The notes under the pieces are model-generated. The model was not told the DNA's origin. It searched no databases and saw nothing but the letters and a program-made list of their open reading frames with translations. Both the position numbers and the translations under genes were made by a program. From a virus, in IMG/VR virus record IMGVR_UViG_3300031841_003422, positions 1-64,000 of that record: 64,000 nucleotides of DNA; one strand, given 5' to 3'. Of the stretch, positions 8,551 to 17,771 are shown piece after piece (position 1 is the first letter of the stretch; every line of letters starts with the position of its first letter).

Positions 8551-10301
8551 TGCCTACTCCACTAACAGTTGAATTTATTGGGTCGAGAATCTCTGCTATT
8601 GATGGTATTACTAATGTAACAGCAGAAAAGGTAGCTGGTGGTGGTGCTGCTGCTGGTGAACAGGTTTCATCTTTGTTCATACAAGGTGTTGGTGCTGCCG
8701 CAACGGATTATCCTACAGCTTCTCGTTTTGTAGTTTTAACTTATGATATTGTTGGCGGTGGAGGAAGCACTCTAGACTTTACTTCTGGAGGAACTGAGGA
8801 AGGACAATTGCTTTGGGTTTGGGGAAATGCACTTTTGCCTTTGACTTCAACCGGAACCAATACGAATGGTGCAATTGGTGGTCTTGGAATTATAGTTTCT
8901 GATAACGCTACAGCGGCAGCAAACTCTTATGCTGGATGGACTTTTTATGGGTCTGAAAACTATCCTGGTGGTTTTCAAAAAATGGTTGTTGACCCAACAG
9001 TAAGACCCACCTTTTCTGGCGGTGGTTTTGCAGCTACAGACCTTGCGGCTATTAGAAAGGTTGGTATATTCTTTGTGTCCGATGCACTTGCAAAGGGTGG
9101 TGCTGATGCTGCTATTTTAGATGCAATTGATCTTGGTTCTGGGCTAAGAATTTTTGGTAGCGGAACTCCTGACGGTGGCTTTAAAGACCTTATTGATGCA
9201 GACGAAGGCGATATTAATAACCGGTATGGCGTTGTGCGATCTTTGGATTCCACTTCTAATATTGTTGAGGTTCAAGGTGTTATAGAAATAGGTAGCGGAA
9301 CAAACGGGCTTACTGTATTTGATGACATTAATAGGGTTGTTTCTTTTGCAAGCCCACAATATATTGATTCATCTTTGAGTCCTCAAGATTTTGCAAATAG
9401 TATTTCAGAAAAGTTTCAAAAAATTAATATAGTTGAAAATGCAACTTCTGGAACTCAAGTAAAACTTGGAGAAAAGGTTGGAACCGGAGATGAGGCAAGA
9501 GGAAGAAATGGTCTAATCATACTTGGTAATAATGACTATGATTTAAGTTTAAATATTGATAGTGGTACTGAATCCATAGGTATTTTTGGTACTACAGTTA
9601 GAAATTTTTCAGAGCCTTTTTATTGGAGTGGTGTTCCTGCTGATATTAATGAATTTGTAGGTTCAACTTGGGATACCAATGGGCAATTTAGATCAAGTTA
9701 TGTGGAAGTAAGAAATTCTTCTTTTCTCAACTCTACTGGGGTTGAAGGTGCTTTTTATTGGCCTGATGGAAGGGTTGATATAAAAAATTCTAACTTTATT
9801 AATAATACTAATGCTGGTAGTAATGCTGCTGCAATAGGACATCCAAATGAAGGTACTTTTACATACGATAACTTAAACTTTGTTTCTAATGATTTTGACA
9901 TTAATTTTAGTCAAGCTACTGCTGGTGATTTACTAATTCAGGCAACCAATGGTAGTAATCCTTCTAGTGCCACCAGTGGAAATATTAATAGCACTGTTGA
10001 GATTCAGAACAGTGTCACACTTACTCTTACTGATATAGTTGTTGGGTCTGAGGTAAGACTGTATAAATCCAATCCTACAGGAACTTTCCCAACGGAGCTT
10101 GCAGGAATCGAAGCAGAAGATGACGGAACTTTTGAATATACTTATAATTTTACTGGTAATTTTGATGCAGATATAGTTATTGTAAATACTGGTTATGTGT
10201 ATTTTAGACAAAACGATAATACTTTAACTAACATCCCAAATACTATTAAAATTAATCAAGTTTTTGATAGAAATTATCGGCCCCAAGTTGAGAACCCTTA
10301 A
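8550..10301 (+). CDS. Large beta-helix-like virion protein
   Basis: A 583-residue protein whose ATG overlaps the previous stop by one base. The N-terminal half is Gly/Ala-rich beta structure. Around residues 385-470 it has repeated short units such as VEVRNSSFLNS, VDIKNSNFINN and FTYDNLNFVSN. These look like rungs of a right-handed parallel beta-helix, the fold used by many phage tailspikes and by carbohydrate-binding proteins. The end (LTDIVVGSEVRLYKSNPTG and onward) looks like a small beta-sandwich. It could be a fibre, spike or head decoration. No catalytic residues can be named. Confidence 0.65.
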   Translation: MPTPLTVEFIGSRISAIDGITNVTAEKVAGGGAAAGEQVSSLFIQGVGAAATDYPTASRFVVLTYDIVGGGGSTLDFTSGGTEEGQLLWVWGNALLPLTSTGTNTNGAIGGLGIIVSDNATAAANSYAGWTFYGSENYPGGFQKMVVDPTVRPTFSGGGFAATDLAAIRKVGIFFVSDALAKGGADAAILDAIDLGSGLRIFGSGTPDGGFKDLIDADEGDINNRYGVVRSLDSTSNIVEVQGVIEIGSGTNGLTVFDDINRVVSFASPQYIDSSLSPQDFANSISEKFQKINIVENATSGTQVKLGEKVGTGDEARGRNGLIILGNNDYDLSLNIDSGTESIGIFGTTVRNFSEPFYWSGVPADINEFVGSTWDTNGQFRSSYVEVRNSSFLNSTGVEGAFYWPDGRVDIKNSNFINNTNAGSNAAAIGHPNEGTFTYDNLNFVSNDFDINFSQATAGDLLIQATNGSNPSSATSGNINSTVEIQNSVTLTLTDIVVGSEVRLYKSNPTGTFPTELAGIEAEDDGTFEYTYNFTGNFDADIVIVNTGYVYFRQNDNTLTNIPNTIKINQVFDRNYRPQVENP

Positions 10302-10323
10302 AATTTATTAGAAGGTGTATAAT

Positions 10324-10560
10324 ATGGTAGAGGACAAAAAATACGGTGTTTCAGAAGCTTTTTGCCCTAGCGAAGAAACCGAATCTTGCAAAGAGCCTAA
10401 ATGCGGAAGACCTATAAAGTTTATGCAGAAATGTTTTATAGATCATAATAAAGGAGAACTATATTGCAATAGCTGTGGACTTGTTGTAAGATATGAAAGA
10501 AAAAAAGCTCAAGAAAGAATAGATCGAGGGCTTCCAGAAATTAAAATAAATGGAGAATAA
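10324..10560 (+). CDS. Small zinc-ribbon protein with a TFIIB-like knuckle
   Basis: A 78-residue protein. I choose ATG 10324, which has GAAGG (10311-10315) at good distance; a GTG at 10315 would sit inside that site. It has SCKEPKC and, 24 residues later, YCNSCGLVVRYERK, a C-x4-C plus C-x2-C pair likely to bind one zinc. The CNSCGLVV knuckle closely resembles TFIIB-type zinc ribbons, where it contacts a polymerase. The rest is charged. It lies between two large virion-like genes, an odd place for a regulator, so it may equally be a structural or assembly protein. Confidence 0.65.
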   Translation: MVEDKKYGVSEAFCPSEETESCKEPKCGRPIKFMQKCFIDHNKGELYCNSCGLVVRYERKKAQERIDRGLPEIKINGE

Positions 10561-10562
10561 AT

Positions 10563-13088
10563 ATGGCTATTATTGTCGATCCCGATAATCTAGACAGATT
10601 GCAAGTCTTGGTTGACTACTATAATGAAAAAGTTGGTATTAAGCCTGTAAACTCTACTACTCCTTTAGTAGACTATAATTTGTTAGCTGAAACTGGAGTT
10701 GGTGAAACTCAAGGCGATCAAGCATATCCTTATGCTTTTAAGGCTGCTGATTTTGCTGGTTCTGGCGTAGCTAGTGGTGATATATTAACTATTCTAAATG
10801 GTCAGAATGTAAACCATTGGAATATCACTGGTCTTGTTGGAACTACTGGTCTTTTGGTAGATCAGCCATTCGGTGCTACTGGTGAGACTGATATTAACTA
10901 TGCTATCTTAGAGCCTAATGGCGGTACTGTGACTGACGGTGCTACCCTACAGGCTGTTTATTCATTCTTGAAAGAAGAATGGAAAACTGCTGGTTCAGGC
11001 TATGTTGATTTGATTCAGTTTGTTTTCCCACTTGAATCAATTACGCGAGAGCAGTTTGAGATTGGCGGTCCTACTCATGGTGATTGGGATTGGAGAGATG
11101 ATGATAGTAGGAACCTGATTCGTACAGGTGGTTGGGCAGCTATTAATAGTGCTGGTACTACTCAGCAAAGATACGCTGGTATTATTACTCTTGGTTCACT
11201 AGATGCTGATACTCAAGTTTATTACCAACAAGTAGACTCTACTTCTGGTACTGCTACTGACCCTAGAAACTTTATCTTAACTGGACCTGTTAATCAGGCA
11301 ATTTTGGTTGATGATATTGCTGGTGATGACCGAAGAGGCTTCTTGAAGATTTTTGCTAGAAAGAAGGGTAAGTCATACGCTGAATCTCAAATTAGTGACA
11401 TTGGTGTTAGCACTCTTGAAACAATTGTTAACAGATTCCCAGTTTCTCATACTGATGATCCTGCTATTGTTGATTCAGATGGAGATTTGGCTGGTGGTAA
11501 TAAAATTTATCAAACAGGTGTTCCTTTGTTTACTGCTACAGACGGTACTTCTGCCGCAAGTTCTGCAACAGCACAGGAAAATACCTTTACTTTAACTTTT
11601 GGTGCTGGTGACTTAAATGCCTCTGGTGTCACAACTAAAGACTTTGTTAATCTTCAAGGGGTAGATGCTGCCTTAGATAATGATTTCTTTGAGGTTATTT
11701 CTGTAGATAGTGCAACTCAACTTACTCTCTTACAAGAGCCTACCGTTGCTATTCCTACTGAGGGTAGTATTACAAGCGTTGTTTACAGCAGAAGAAGGGC
11801 TAATGAAAGATCAGATGCTCGTCTTCAAAACATTGGTGGTTCAGATGCTTCCGGTACTTTAACCAGTGCTTTGTCTGATTTTGTTAGTTCTGGTGTTGTT
11901 GCTGGAGATATTGTTGGTATTCTTGCTTCTGGAACAGATGATACGGTTGCCGAGGTTGGAACATACAAGGTTCTTAGTCGCACAGACTTGAACAATATTG
12001 TTCTAGACACTCAAGACCAACCTTTCCCAAGTGTTCAAACTGCTGCTGATTACAACTTTGAAGTTTATCGTCCAGGTATGTACTTGCAGTACAAAAAAGA
12101 GACAGCAACAAATGTTGGTCCTTCTACTCTTGGTCTTGATTTTAATGCTGGTACTCCAGATACAATCGTTGATCTAGACGGTACTAACTTTGTTACCCAA
12201 GGCTACAAGGTTGGAGGTGTTGTCAGAATTGGAAGTGCGGAAGACATAGCAAACAATGGAAGCTATGTTATTTCTGGAATTAGTACTACTACTTCTACAA
12301 ATGATACCATTAGTCTTTTTCAAGATAACACTCTTACTAATAATGCAGACGATGCTGCTGCAATACTTAGTGGTGAAAATGGATTCATTAGAAGTCCTCA
12401 AAGCCAAGCGTTTAGCTTTAACTGGAGACTATTTGGTAATAATGGTACTCTTGCTAACTGTTTCCAATGGTTACAAAAGCAACTTCGTCGCGGATTTGCT
12501 ACAAGTCTAGATGATGGTGATTTTAGACCAGTATCAGATATTTCTACTGCTGGAAATGTTTTCCGTGGTGACGTTACTGATCTTTTAATGAGTTTTGCTG
12601 CTCCAAATGGTACAACTTTGAATTTGTTTATTGATGATCTTAATGCAAATGAGAAAAACAATATTACATTTAACGATGTACTTGGTGTTGGTAGAAACTT
12701 TGCTTTCCTATCTATTATTAGTATTTCTGTTAATGCAAACTTGCTTGACGACAGCGACACAAAAATTGTTGTATTCTTCACTAATGATGACGCTGGTGAT
12801 AACACAGGTCGTGATTATGGTACAGATGAAGCAATCATTGTCAAAGACACAGAAAACGCTGATATGATTTCTCAAGACCCATCAGCATCTCCTGTTGATT
12901 TTGAGTTTGATTTTGATAACAACACTCAGCGTGGTGCTGCTTCTGCTGGAAAAAACGCACCTGTTACTATCGTTGCTATTGGATTAAATACTGCTCAATA
13001 TGTTTCAACTGCTGGAACTGTTACTAGACAATCTACAAATGTCTTTTCACTTGTTTCTGCTCTTGAGCGTAACTATAGCAATCCGTGA
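10563..13088 (+). CDS. Large virion structural protein, 841 residues
   Basis: Starts 2 bases after the previous stop. A long acidic protein rich in Gly, Ser, Thr, Asp and Asn, with an ordered N-terminus (VDPDNLDRLQVLVDYYNEKV). Its middle contains a cluster of aromatic and charged residues (GPTHGDWDWRDDDSRNLIRT). Several segments recur in style, such as FVNLQGVDAALDNDFFEVIS and FVTQGYKVGGVVRIGSAEDI, suggesting repeated beta domains that each begin with a VxxG-type turn. No enzyme motif is seen. A strong terminator follows at 13107. It is probably a major fibre, tail-side or head-surface protein; the role is not assignable. Confidence 0.68.
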   Translation: MAIIVDPDNLDRLQVLVDYYNEKVGIKPVNSTTPLVDYNLLAETGVGETQGDQAYPYAFKAADFAGSGVASGDILTILNGQNVNHWNITGLVGTTGLLVDQPFGATGETDINYAILEPNGGTVTDGATLQAVYSFLKEEWKTAGSGYVDLIQFVFPLESITREQFEIGGPTHGDWDWRDDDSRNLIRTGGWAAINSAGTTQQRYAGIITLGSLDADTQVYYQQVDSTSGTATDPRNFILTGPVNQAILVDDIAGDDRRGFLKIFARKKGKSYAESQISDIGVSTLETIVNRFPVSHTDDPAIVDSDGDLAGGNKIYQTGVPLFTATDGTSAASSATAQENTFTLTFGAGDLNASGVTTKDFVNLQGVDAALDNDFFEVISVDSATQLTLLQEPTVAIPTEGSITSVVYSRRRANERSDARLQNIGGSDASGTLTSALSDFVSSGVVAGDIVGILASGTDDTVAEVGTYKVLSRTDLNNIVLDTQDQPFPSVQTAADYNFEVYRPGMYLQYKKETATNVGPSTLGLDFNAGTPDTIVDLDGTNFVTQGYKVGGVVRIGSAEDIANNGSYVISGISTTTSTNDTISLFQDNTLTNNADDAAAILSGENGFIRSPQSQAFSFNWRLFGNNGTLANCFQWLQKQLRRGFATSLDDGDFRPVSDISTAGNVFRGDVTDLLMSFAAPNGTTLNLFIDDLNANEKNNITFNDVLGVGRNFAFLSIISISVNANLLDDSDTKIVVFFTNDDAGDNTGRDYGTDEAIIVKDTENADMISQDPSASPVDFEFDFDNNTQRGAASAGKNAPVTIVAIGLNTAQYVSTAGTVTRQSTNVFSLVSALERNYSNP

Positions 13089-13106
13089 TCTTTAAAAACG
13101 TTTATT

Positions 13107-13145
13107 GCTCTCTCCTTATACAATATAGGGAGAGGGCTTTCGTTT
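13107..13145 (+). terminator. Strong rho-independent terminator
   Basis: An almost perfect hairpin: CTCTCCTTATA (13110-13120), loop CAA, TATAGGGAGAG (13124-13134). It can be extended outward by three more pairs to 13107 and 13137 and is followed by CTTTCGTTTT. It lies 20 bases after the stop of the 841-residue gene and just before the next ribosome site, so it divides the virion genes into two expression units. Confidence 0.85.
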
Positions 13146-13166
13146 TAATAATAAAGGATATTCTAA

Positions 13167-15674
13167 ATGACGCATATAAATACTTCAAACATACAGATAC
13201 CTCCTGATAGTACCGGTAAAAAATTAGGTACTTTCAAGAGAACTTCTTTGTTTTATGATAATCTACAACCTGGAGAGCAGTTTTTTGTAGGTGATACAAT
13301 ATCAACTGCTGGTGGATCGGCTGTTATTACAGGTGTAAATGTTGCTGGATTTTCTGCTGGTGCTGGTCAGCTTTTTCTTAAAGAAGTAACAGGGGCATTT
13401 GCAGATAACGATCAAATTAGTGTTGCAGGAACTTATACTGCTGATGTTAATACTTCTAGTGGTGATGGAGAAGCGATTACTGATATTTATTATCAAGCTA
13501 GTACGCTTGTTGACTCTAACAACCCAGAGTTTAGAGCATCTATTACTGACCAAAACTTCTTACGAGTGTCACTTCCGGGTGTTTCTGCTGACACACAAAG
13601 TTATTCTCTACAATTAAATAATGTTCCAGAATTTACCTTTAACTTTGACTATGTAGCTGATGCGACCGACCCTGAGTATGTTTCAGAAGAAGTTGCGATC
13701 AAGTATAATAGTGGTGTTGGTGTTGGGTCTGGATTTACTGTTGGTAGCATTGTTCGCGGTGATACTAGTGGTGCTTACGGGGTAGTAAAATCTACAGATA
13801 CAGTTAATAATATTTTGTATTTGAGAGATGTTGTTAATGCTGCCCTAGCTCCGTTTCAAAGTTCTGAAACCATCAGAAATATGAGTATTGATGGAGAAGA
13901 AAGTGCAGCTATTACCTCTGTAGGGGTTGTTAAAGCAGATGAGGTTACTCGTGCTTTACAACTGACTACTGGTGGAATTATTGCTGGTTGTGGGTCAAAA
14001 ATGACCAGTCAATTCTACGTTCCTCTTTGCAGAGGTGGAGACACGGAAATTCAGTTTTCTGTTCATCAATCGGCAGCTACTCCGGGTGTCACTAGAAGGT
14101 ATGGACTTTACGATGATGATAATGGTTTCTTTTGGGAGATTCTAGAGGCTAACGGTACAAATACTACCTTTGACAGTAGCGGTGGAGAGAATACGGCTGG
14201 AGAAACGATTGTATGCGTTGCCCACCGAAGTAACTCTAGTGGAAGCGTGGTCAGCGACTTTATTCCACAAAATAACTTTAATGTTAACCAATTAGACGGT
14301 TCTGATAACCAAGGTTTTGTTTTAGACTTTACCAAGACAAATGTTTACTTTATCACAATTCCAAATAATGGTGTTGGTAAAGCTAGGTTTGGCGTTTACA
14401 ATGACTCTGGTGAGAAAATCATCTGTCACGAATTTAAATTCTACAATAAAGACTCTATTACGCCAACCCCTGTTTCTGCATTACCATTTAGGGCAGAAGT
14501 TCTAAACAATGGTGCTGGAACTGCCGGTCAAGAGACTGTTTTAAATATCAACAAAATTGGTGTGTTCAAGCAGACATATAATGACCATATGCCTAGCTAT
14601 CATCACGGTAATGCACAGAGAGATGTCAGACATATTGATAGTACGGCTGGCGAGATTCCTATTTTTGGTGTTCAAGCAAGAACAACCAGAGGTCCGACAG
14701 GCATTGCAAATAGGGCGTACACCCAAATATCAGATGTTGCAGTGTCTTTGTTGGATGATAGGATCAGCAGAACATTTGATGCTGCCACCGCAGTTGATGC
14801 CGGTACAGATACAATCACACTTAAAAATCACGGTTTAACAACTGGAACTCCTGTATTCTATCAAGCTAATGGTAACACTGCCTTATCCGGCCTTGATGAT
14901 TACGGAATTTACTATGTTATTGTTAGTGATAGTGATGATTTCCAGCTTGCTTCAACGTATACGGGTGCAGTTGTAGATGCATCTGCTATCAACATCGCTG
15001 TTGGTTCTGGCAACCATATAATTGCTGGATTGGCTGATGGTCCTGCACTTCTGAGGATTAGAAAGAACTCTCAAGTAGCTGACGCTATTTGGACTGCACA
15101 CAATGCTAATCTTAGTAATGGTGAGTGGAGCGATGGCATGACGGGCTTCCGAATTGGAAAGGTTCCTACTATTGGTTCGGGCGGTAGTGGTTACACGGTT
15201 GGCGACCTTCTAGAGTTAGACGCTGGCATTAAAAATCACAGAGAGGCTGTTTTGAAAGTGTGTGAAGTTGATGGTGCTGGAGCGATCACAAGAGTTAGAA
15301 TTGCACCATCTACTGATGCTCACGGCACAGAAGCAGACGGAGTGACTACAGCTAATTACGGCTCTTACAACGGTAAGTTCACCGGTGCAACTGTGGGTCA
15401 TAAAGCTAATGGTGTAGGGTTCTCTAGCACCACCGGAAACTCTGCCGTGTTTGTTACATCGGTAGCTTGGGGTCACGGTTGGTGGTGGAAATCGCATTAT
15501 GGAGAATGGGAACAGTGGGACTTTAAGGAAAGCACAGACGATCTTGATATTGCGTTTAACCTAACAGCTTACGCCGAGGATTTACAAAATCAAGTCTTAA
15601 CAATAGAATCACAAAACACTGAGCCTAAGTCTATCAGTGCAACCGCCTCCATTAATTTTATCGAGCATATATAA
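13167..15674 (+). CDS. Large virion structural protein, 835 residues
   Basis: Starts after AAAGGA with ATG 13167; the N-terminus contains IQIPPDSTGKK. Around residues 300-400 it has the pattern RRYGLYDDDNGFFWEI followed by CVAHRSNSSG, and then FDFTKTNVYFI-like and RFGVYNDSG strands. This arrangement is familiar to me from large structural proteins of T4-like cyanophages and other aquatic phages, where it is thought to be a jelly-roll-like domain. The C-terminus contains GSGGSGYTVGDLLELDAG, another common virion motif. Its partner gene overlaps its stop. A tail or baseplate-adjacent fibre is likely, but this rests on resemblance only. Confidence 0.7.
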   Translation: MTHINTSNIQIPPDSTGKKLGTFKRTSLFYDNLQPGEQFFVGDTISTAGGSAVITGVNVAGFSAGAGQLFLKEVTGAFADNDQISVAGTYTADVNTSSGDGEAITDIYYQASTLVDSNNPEFRASITDQNFLRVSLPGVSADTQSYSLQLNNVPEFTFNFDYVADATDPEYVSEEVAIKYNSGVGVGSGFTVGSIVRGDTSGAYGVVKSTDTVNNILYLRDVVNAALAPFQSSETIRNMSIDGEESAAITSVGVVKADEVTRALQLTTGGIIAGCGSKMTSQFYVPLCRGGDTEIQFSVHQSAATPGVTRRYGLYDDDNGFFWEILEANGTNTTFDSSGGENTAGETIVCVAHRSNSSGSVVSDFIPQNNFNVNQLDGSDNQGFVLDFTKTNVYFITIPNNGVGKARFGVYNDSGEKIICHEFKFYNKDSITPTPVSALPFRAEVLNNGAGTAGQETVLNINKIGVFKQTYNDHMPSYHHGNAQRDVRHIDSTAGEIPIFGVQARTTRGPTGIANRAYTQISDVAVSLLDDRISRTFDAATAVDAGTDTITLKNHGLTTGTPVFYQANGNTALSGLDDYGIYYVIVSDSDDFQLASTYTGAVVDASAINIAVGSGNHIIAGLADGPALLRIRKNSQVADAIWTAHNANLSNGEWSDGMTGFRIGKVPTIGSGGSGYTVGDLLELDAGIKNHREAVLKVCEVDGAGAITRVRIAPSTDAHGTEADGVTTANYGSYNGKFTGATVGHKANGVGFSSTTGNSAVFVTSVAWGHGWWWKSHYGEWEQWDFKESTDDLDIAFNLTAYAEDLQNQVLTIESQNTEPKSISATASINFIEHI

Positions 15675-16345
15675 TGTTATTATGGCAAATATGGGGAGAT
15701 GATCTTTGGCAACTCTATCATAAAGTTACTTTTGATGGACCCAATAAGCTTATTATTATAAATGATGGTGAATCTTCTATAAGTATAGAAGATGATGTTT
15801 ATTCGTCTTGGAAACAATGGGCTAAATTAAGAGATTATTTAAAATTTGTACCAGCGTGCAGATCGGTAGGTGGAGACCCCACTGTTGAAGGAAATTTTCT
15901 TGGAGCTACATTTTTTACAATTAATAACTGGCAAATACAGATATCGGACAATACCAACTTTGTTGGAAACGTATTTTCTGATGATTTTAGTAGTCCATTT
16001 ACAACAGAGGGGCAAGTTAAACTAGCACAGGCACAGGTTTCTAATCTTATTGATAGAATATCAATAAACTATGACGATCTTATTGCTGCTGGAATAGCAA
16101 CTACCGGTACAATATCAGAACAAACAACAACTATTCAAACAACACTGCCAACTGGGGTAGTAAACGAATTAAATAATACACAGTATGATGGAGTGCCATT
16201 CGGTGATATTATGGATATAATACTGTCAATGGCACAAGGAAAAATTATTGAAAACGGAACTGGTGTATTTGAATTTTATGCACAAGACAACTCGACAATA
16301 CTTTACACATTAACGAAATCAGGTAATGAAAGAAACAGAAGCTAA
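15674..16345 (+). CDS. Virion-associated protein, 223 residues
   Basis: The start codon shares a base with the stop of the 835-residue gene. The N-terminal domain holds KLIIINDGESSISIEDDVYS, then WKQWAKLRDYLKFVPACRSVGG, then GATFFTINNWQIQISDN. This order recurs in structural proteins of aquatic phages, next to fibre genes. The C-terminal half is Thr-rich and then ends in a stretch like YTLTKSGNERNRS. It is coupled to genes on both sides, so these three products are probably made in fixed proportion and may form one structure. No enzymatic residues are seen. Confidence 0.65.
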   Translation: MLLWQIWGDDLWQLYHKVTFDGPNKLIIINDGESSISIEDDVYSSWKQWAKLRDYLKFVPACRSVGGDPTVEGNFLGATFFTINNWQIQISDNTNFVGNVFSDDFSSPFTTEGQVKLAQAQVSNLIDRISINYDDLIAAGIATTGTISEQTTTIQTTLPTGVVNELNNTQYDGVPFGDIMDIILSMAQGKIIENGTGVFEFYAQDNSTILYTLTKSGNERNRS

Positions 16346-16881
16346 TGACTATTGGAACAGATTTAACATCTGTATCAACCCAAGGTTGGTATACAGAGCC
16401 TACTCTGACCGATAACCTTACTCCTGTATCAACTTTTGGTTGGTATTATACGGATGCGGTTAATATAGTTTCTGTAATTTTATCATTACCTATTGAAACA
16501 TTAGAGCAGCTTTCACTTGATTTTAATAAACCGATTGAAACTTTAGCTAATGTTAATTTTATTAATAATTTACCTATTGAAAACTTAAAGGATGTACAAC
16601 TACCACAACAGAATTTGCCTATAGAATTTAGACAAGTCATAGCTGTATTTACTCAGCAAGATTTGCCAATAGAAATACTATCAAGCATTATAGTAAATAA
16701 CGACCTACCTATAGATATAGTCGGTCAAACTTTAGCTTGGGTTTTAGACCGAAGGGGTGTTCTTTGGGCTATTCCAGAAAGAGGTTCTGAATGGATAAGG
16801 ATTGCTCAATCAGATACTTGGAAAATAAATAGTCAAAATAATACTTGGGTTATAAATGAAAGAGGAAATTCCTGTAACTAG
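16345..16881 (+). CDS. LPIE-repeat and Trp-repeat protein
   Basis: A 178-residue protein made almost wholly of short repeats, start overlapping the previous stop (TAATG). Residues 10-37 hold two copies of VST(Q/F)GWY. Residues 48-124 hold six copies of a 14-16 residue unit centred on LPIE (at 48, 62, 76, 91, 107 and 121). Residues 131-176 hold five Trp units about 9 residues apart (AWVLDRRG, LWAIPERG, EWIRIAQ, TWKINSQ, TWVINERG). The last pattern matches the 56-residue protein at 7626. Such regular units suggest an elongated or stacked beta structure, perhaps a fibre or tail accessory. I know no family name for it. Confidence 0.7.
   Translation: MTIGTDLTSVSTQGWYTEPTLTDNLTPVSTFGWYYTDAVNIVSVILSLPIETLEQLSLDFNKPIETLANVNFINNLPIENLKDVQLPQQNLPIEFRQVIAVFTQQDLPIEILSSIIVNNDLPIDIVGQTLAWVLDRRGVLWAIPERGSEWIRIAQSDTWKINSQNNTWVINERGNSCN
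16486..16716 (+). repeat. Six-copy LPIE peptide repeat
   Basis: Within the 178-residue gene, six units of 42-48 bases encode a peptide with the core (L/K)PI(E/D) spaced by 14, 14, 15, 16 and 14 residues. The following residues are mostly aliphatic and there is often an Asn before the core. The DNA copies are clearly diverged, so this is an old expansion. Confidence 0.8.
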
Positions 16882-16890
16882 GAGTAAAAA

Positions 16891-17199
16891 ATGTCAAACA
16901 TTACAGCAAACCAAAGACTTTGTAAACAACCGGGCGAAAAGCGTAGATTCTCTATGGAGTTTGCTGCTTTATTATCTTCTGGTGAAATAATAACATCAAT
17001 AGCTAGTGTAACATCAGAAGAAATTGATGGTGGCGTAAGCGATCTAACTATAACTGGTGAAACTATAAACGGTTCAAAAATTGAAATGTATATAGAAGGC
17101 GGTACTTCCGGTTTAACATATAGAATAGAAATTACTATAAATACTAATGCTTCACAAATATTACAAGGTGATGGCATACTTTACGTGTCAGACAGATAA
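16891..17199 (+). CDS. Small beta-sandwich-like virion protein
   Basis: A 102-residue protein with AGGAG just before its start. The segment order is KRRFSMEFAALLSSGEIITS, then SDLTITGETINGSKIEMYIE, GGTSGLTYRIEITIN and a closing YVSDR. That is the pattern of small phage proteins with strands separated by a conserved GGT-G-xY turn, often found in head fibres or tail-linked proteins of many siphoviruses. It lies directly before the connector-like gene at 17209. Role inferred from the pattern and position; a fibre or head-surface protein is most likely. Confidence 0.6.
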   Translation: MSNITANQRLCKQPGEKRRFSMEFAALLSSGEIITSIASVTSEEIDGGVSDLTITGETINGSKIEMYIEGGTSGLTYRIEITINTNASQILQGDGILYVSDR

Positions 17200-17208
17200 G
17201 GTAGCAAA

Positions 17209-17757
17209 ATGGCAAGTTGGCAAAACACTAGTTTATTGATGCTAAGAACCATGCTTAACGATGCTGGTTGTGGTGAGACTAAATATTCAAATTCAAGATT
17301 AGAACAACTTTTAATTACTGCTGCGTATTTTTTACCAGTAGATATTAATTTTAATAGTTCTTATTCTATTGATGTTGAGCAGAACACTATAAGCCCTGAT
17401 CCTATTGGGCAAGAGGATGGTGTAGAGTTTATTAACTTTATGGTTTTAAGAGCAGCTTGTATGGCAGATGAAGGTAATTTTAGAAACTCTGCATTATTAC
17501 AAGGTGTTAAAGCTAGGTGTGGACCTGCTGTACTTGAACTTGGTTCTTACGGTCAGTATTTAAAAGATTTATTAACAAATGGTCCTTGTAAAACTTATGA
17601 AGAACTAAAAAATGAGTATAACTTTAGTTATGAAGGAAAAAGAATTATTCGTGCTGTTATGTCTCCTTTCGCTTCAAACGATTTTTATCCTCCTATGGGG
17701 GATGGAGGATTGGGACAACAGGACACTCAAAACCCCTATAGAAATAGAAACTATTAA
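17209..17757 (+). CDS. Probable head-tail connector (adaptor) protein
   Basis: A mostly helical protein of 182 residues. The first half has SLLMLRTMLNDAGCGETKYSN, and the middle has EFINFMVLRAACMADEGNFR followed by VLELGSYGQYLKDLLTNG. Helical bundles of this size just before the zinc-containing closure-like protein and the tail genes are typical of adaptors that bind the portal and continue the connector. The C-terminus is a Gly/Pro/Asn-rich tail. No catalytic site is present. The role is inferred from helical character, size and gene order; I do not see a diagnostic motif. Confidence 0.5.
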   Translation: MASWQNTSLLMLRTMLNDAGCGETKYSNSRLEQLLITAAYFLPVDINFNSSYSIDVEQNTISPDPIGQEDGVEFINFMVLRAACMADEGNFRNSALLQGVKARCGPAVLELGSYGQYLKDLLTNGPCKTYEELKNEYNFSYEGKRIIRAVMSPFASNDFYPPMGDGGLGQQDTQNPYRNRNY

Positions 17758-17771
17758 TTGGAGAATATAAA

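Noticed and set aside
13175-13182. TATAAATA box at the start of the 835-residue gene
   Set aside because: It lies inside the coding region a few bases after the ATG, so a transcript from it would miss the start codon. AT-rich DNA gives such boxes often.
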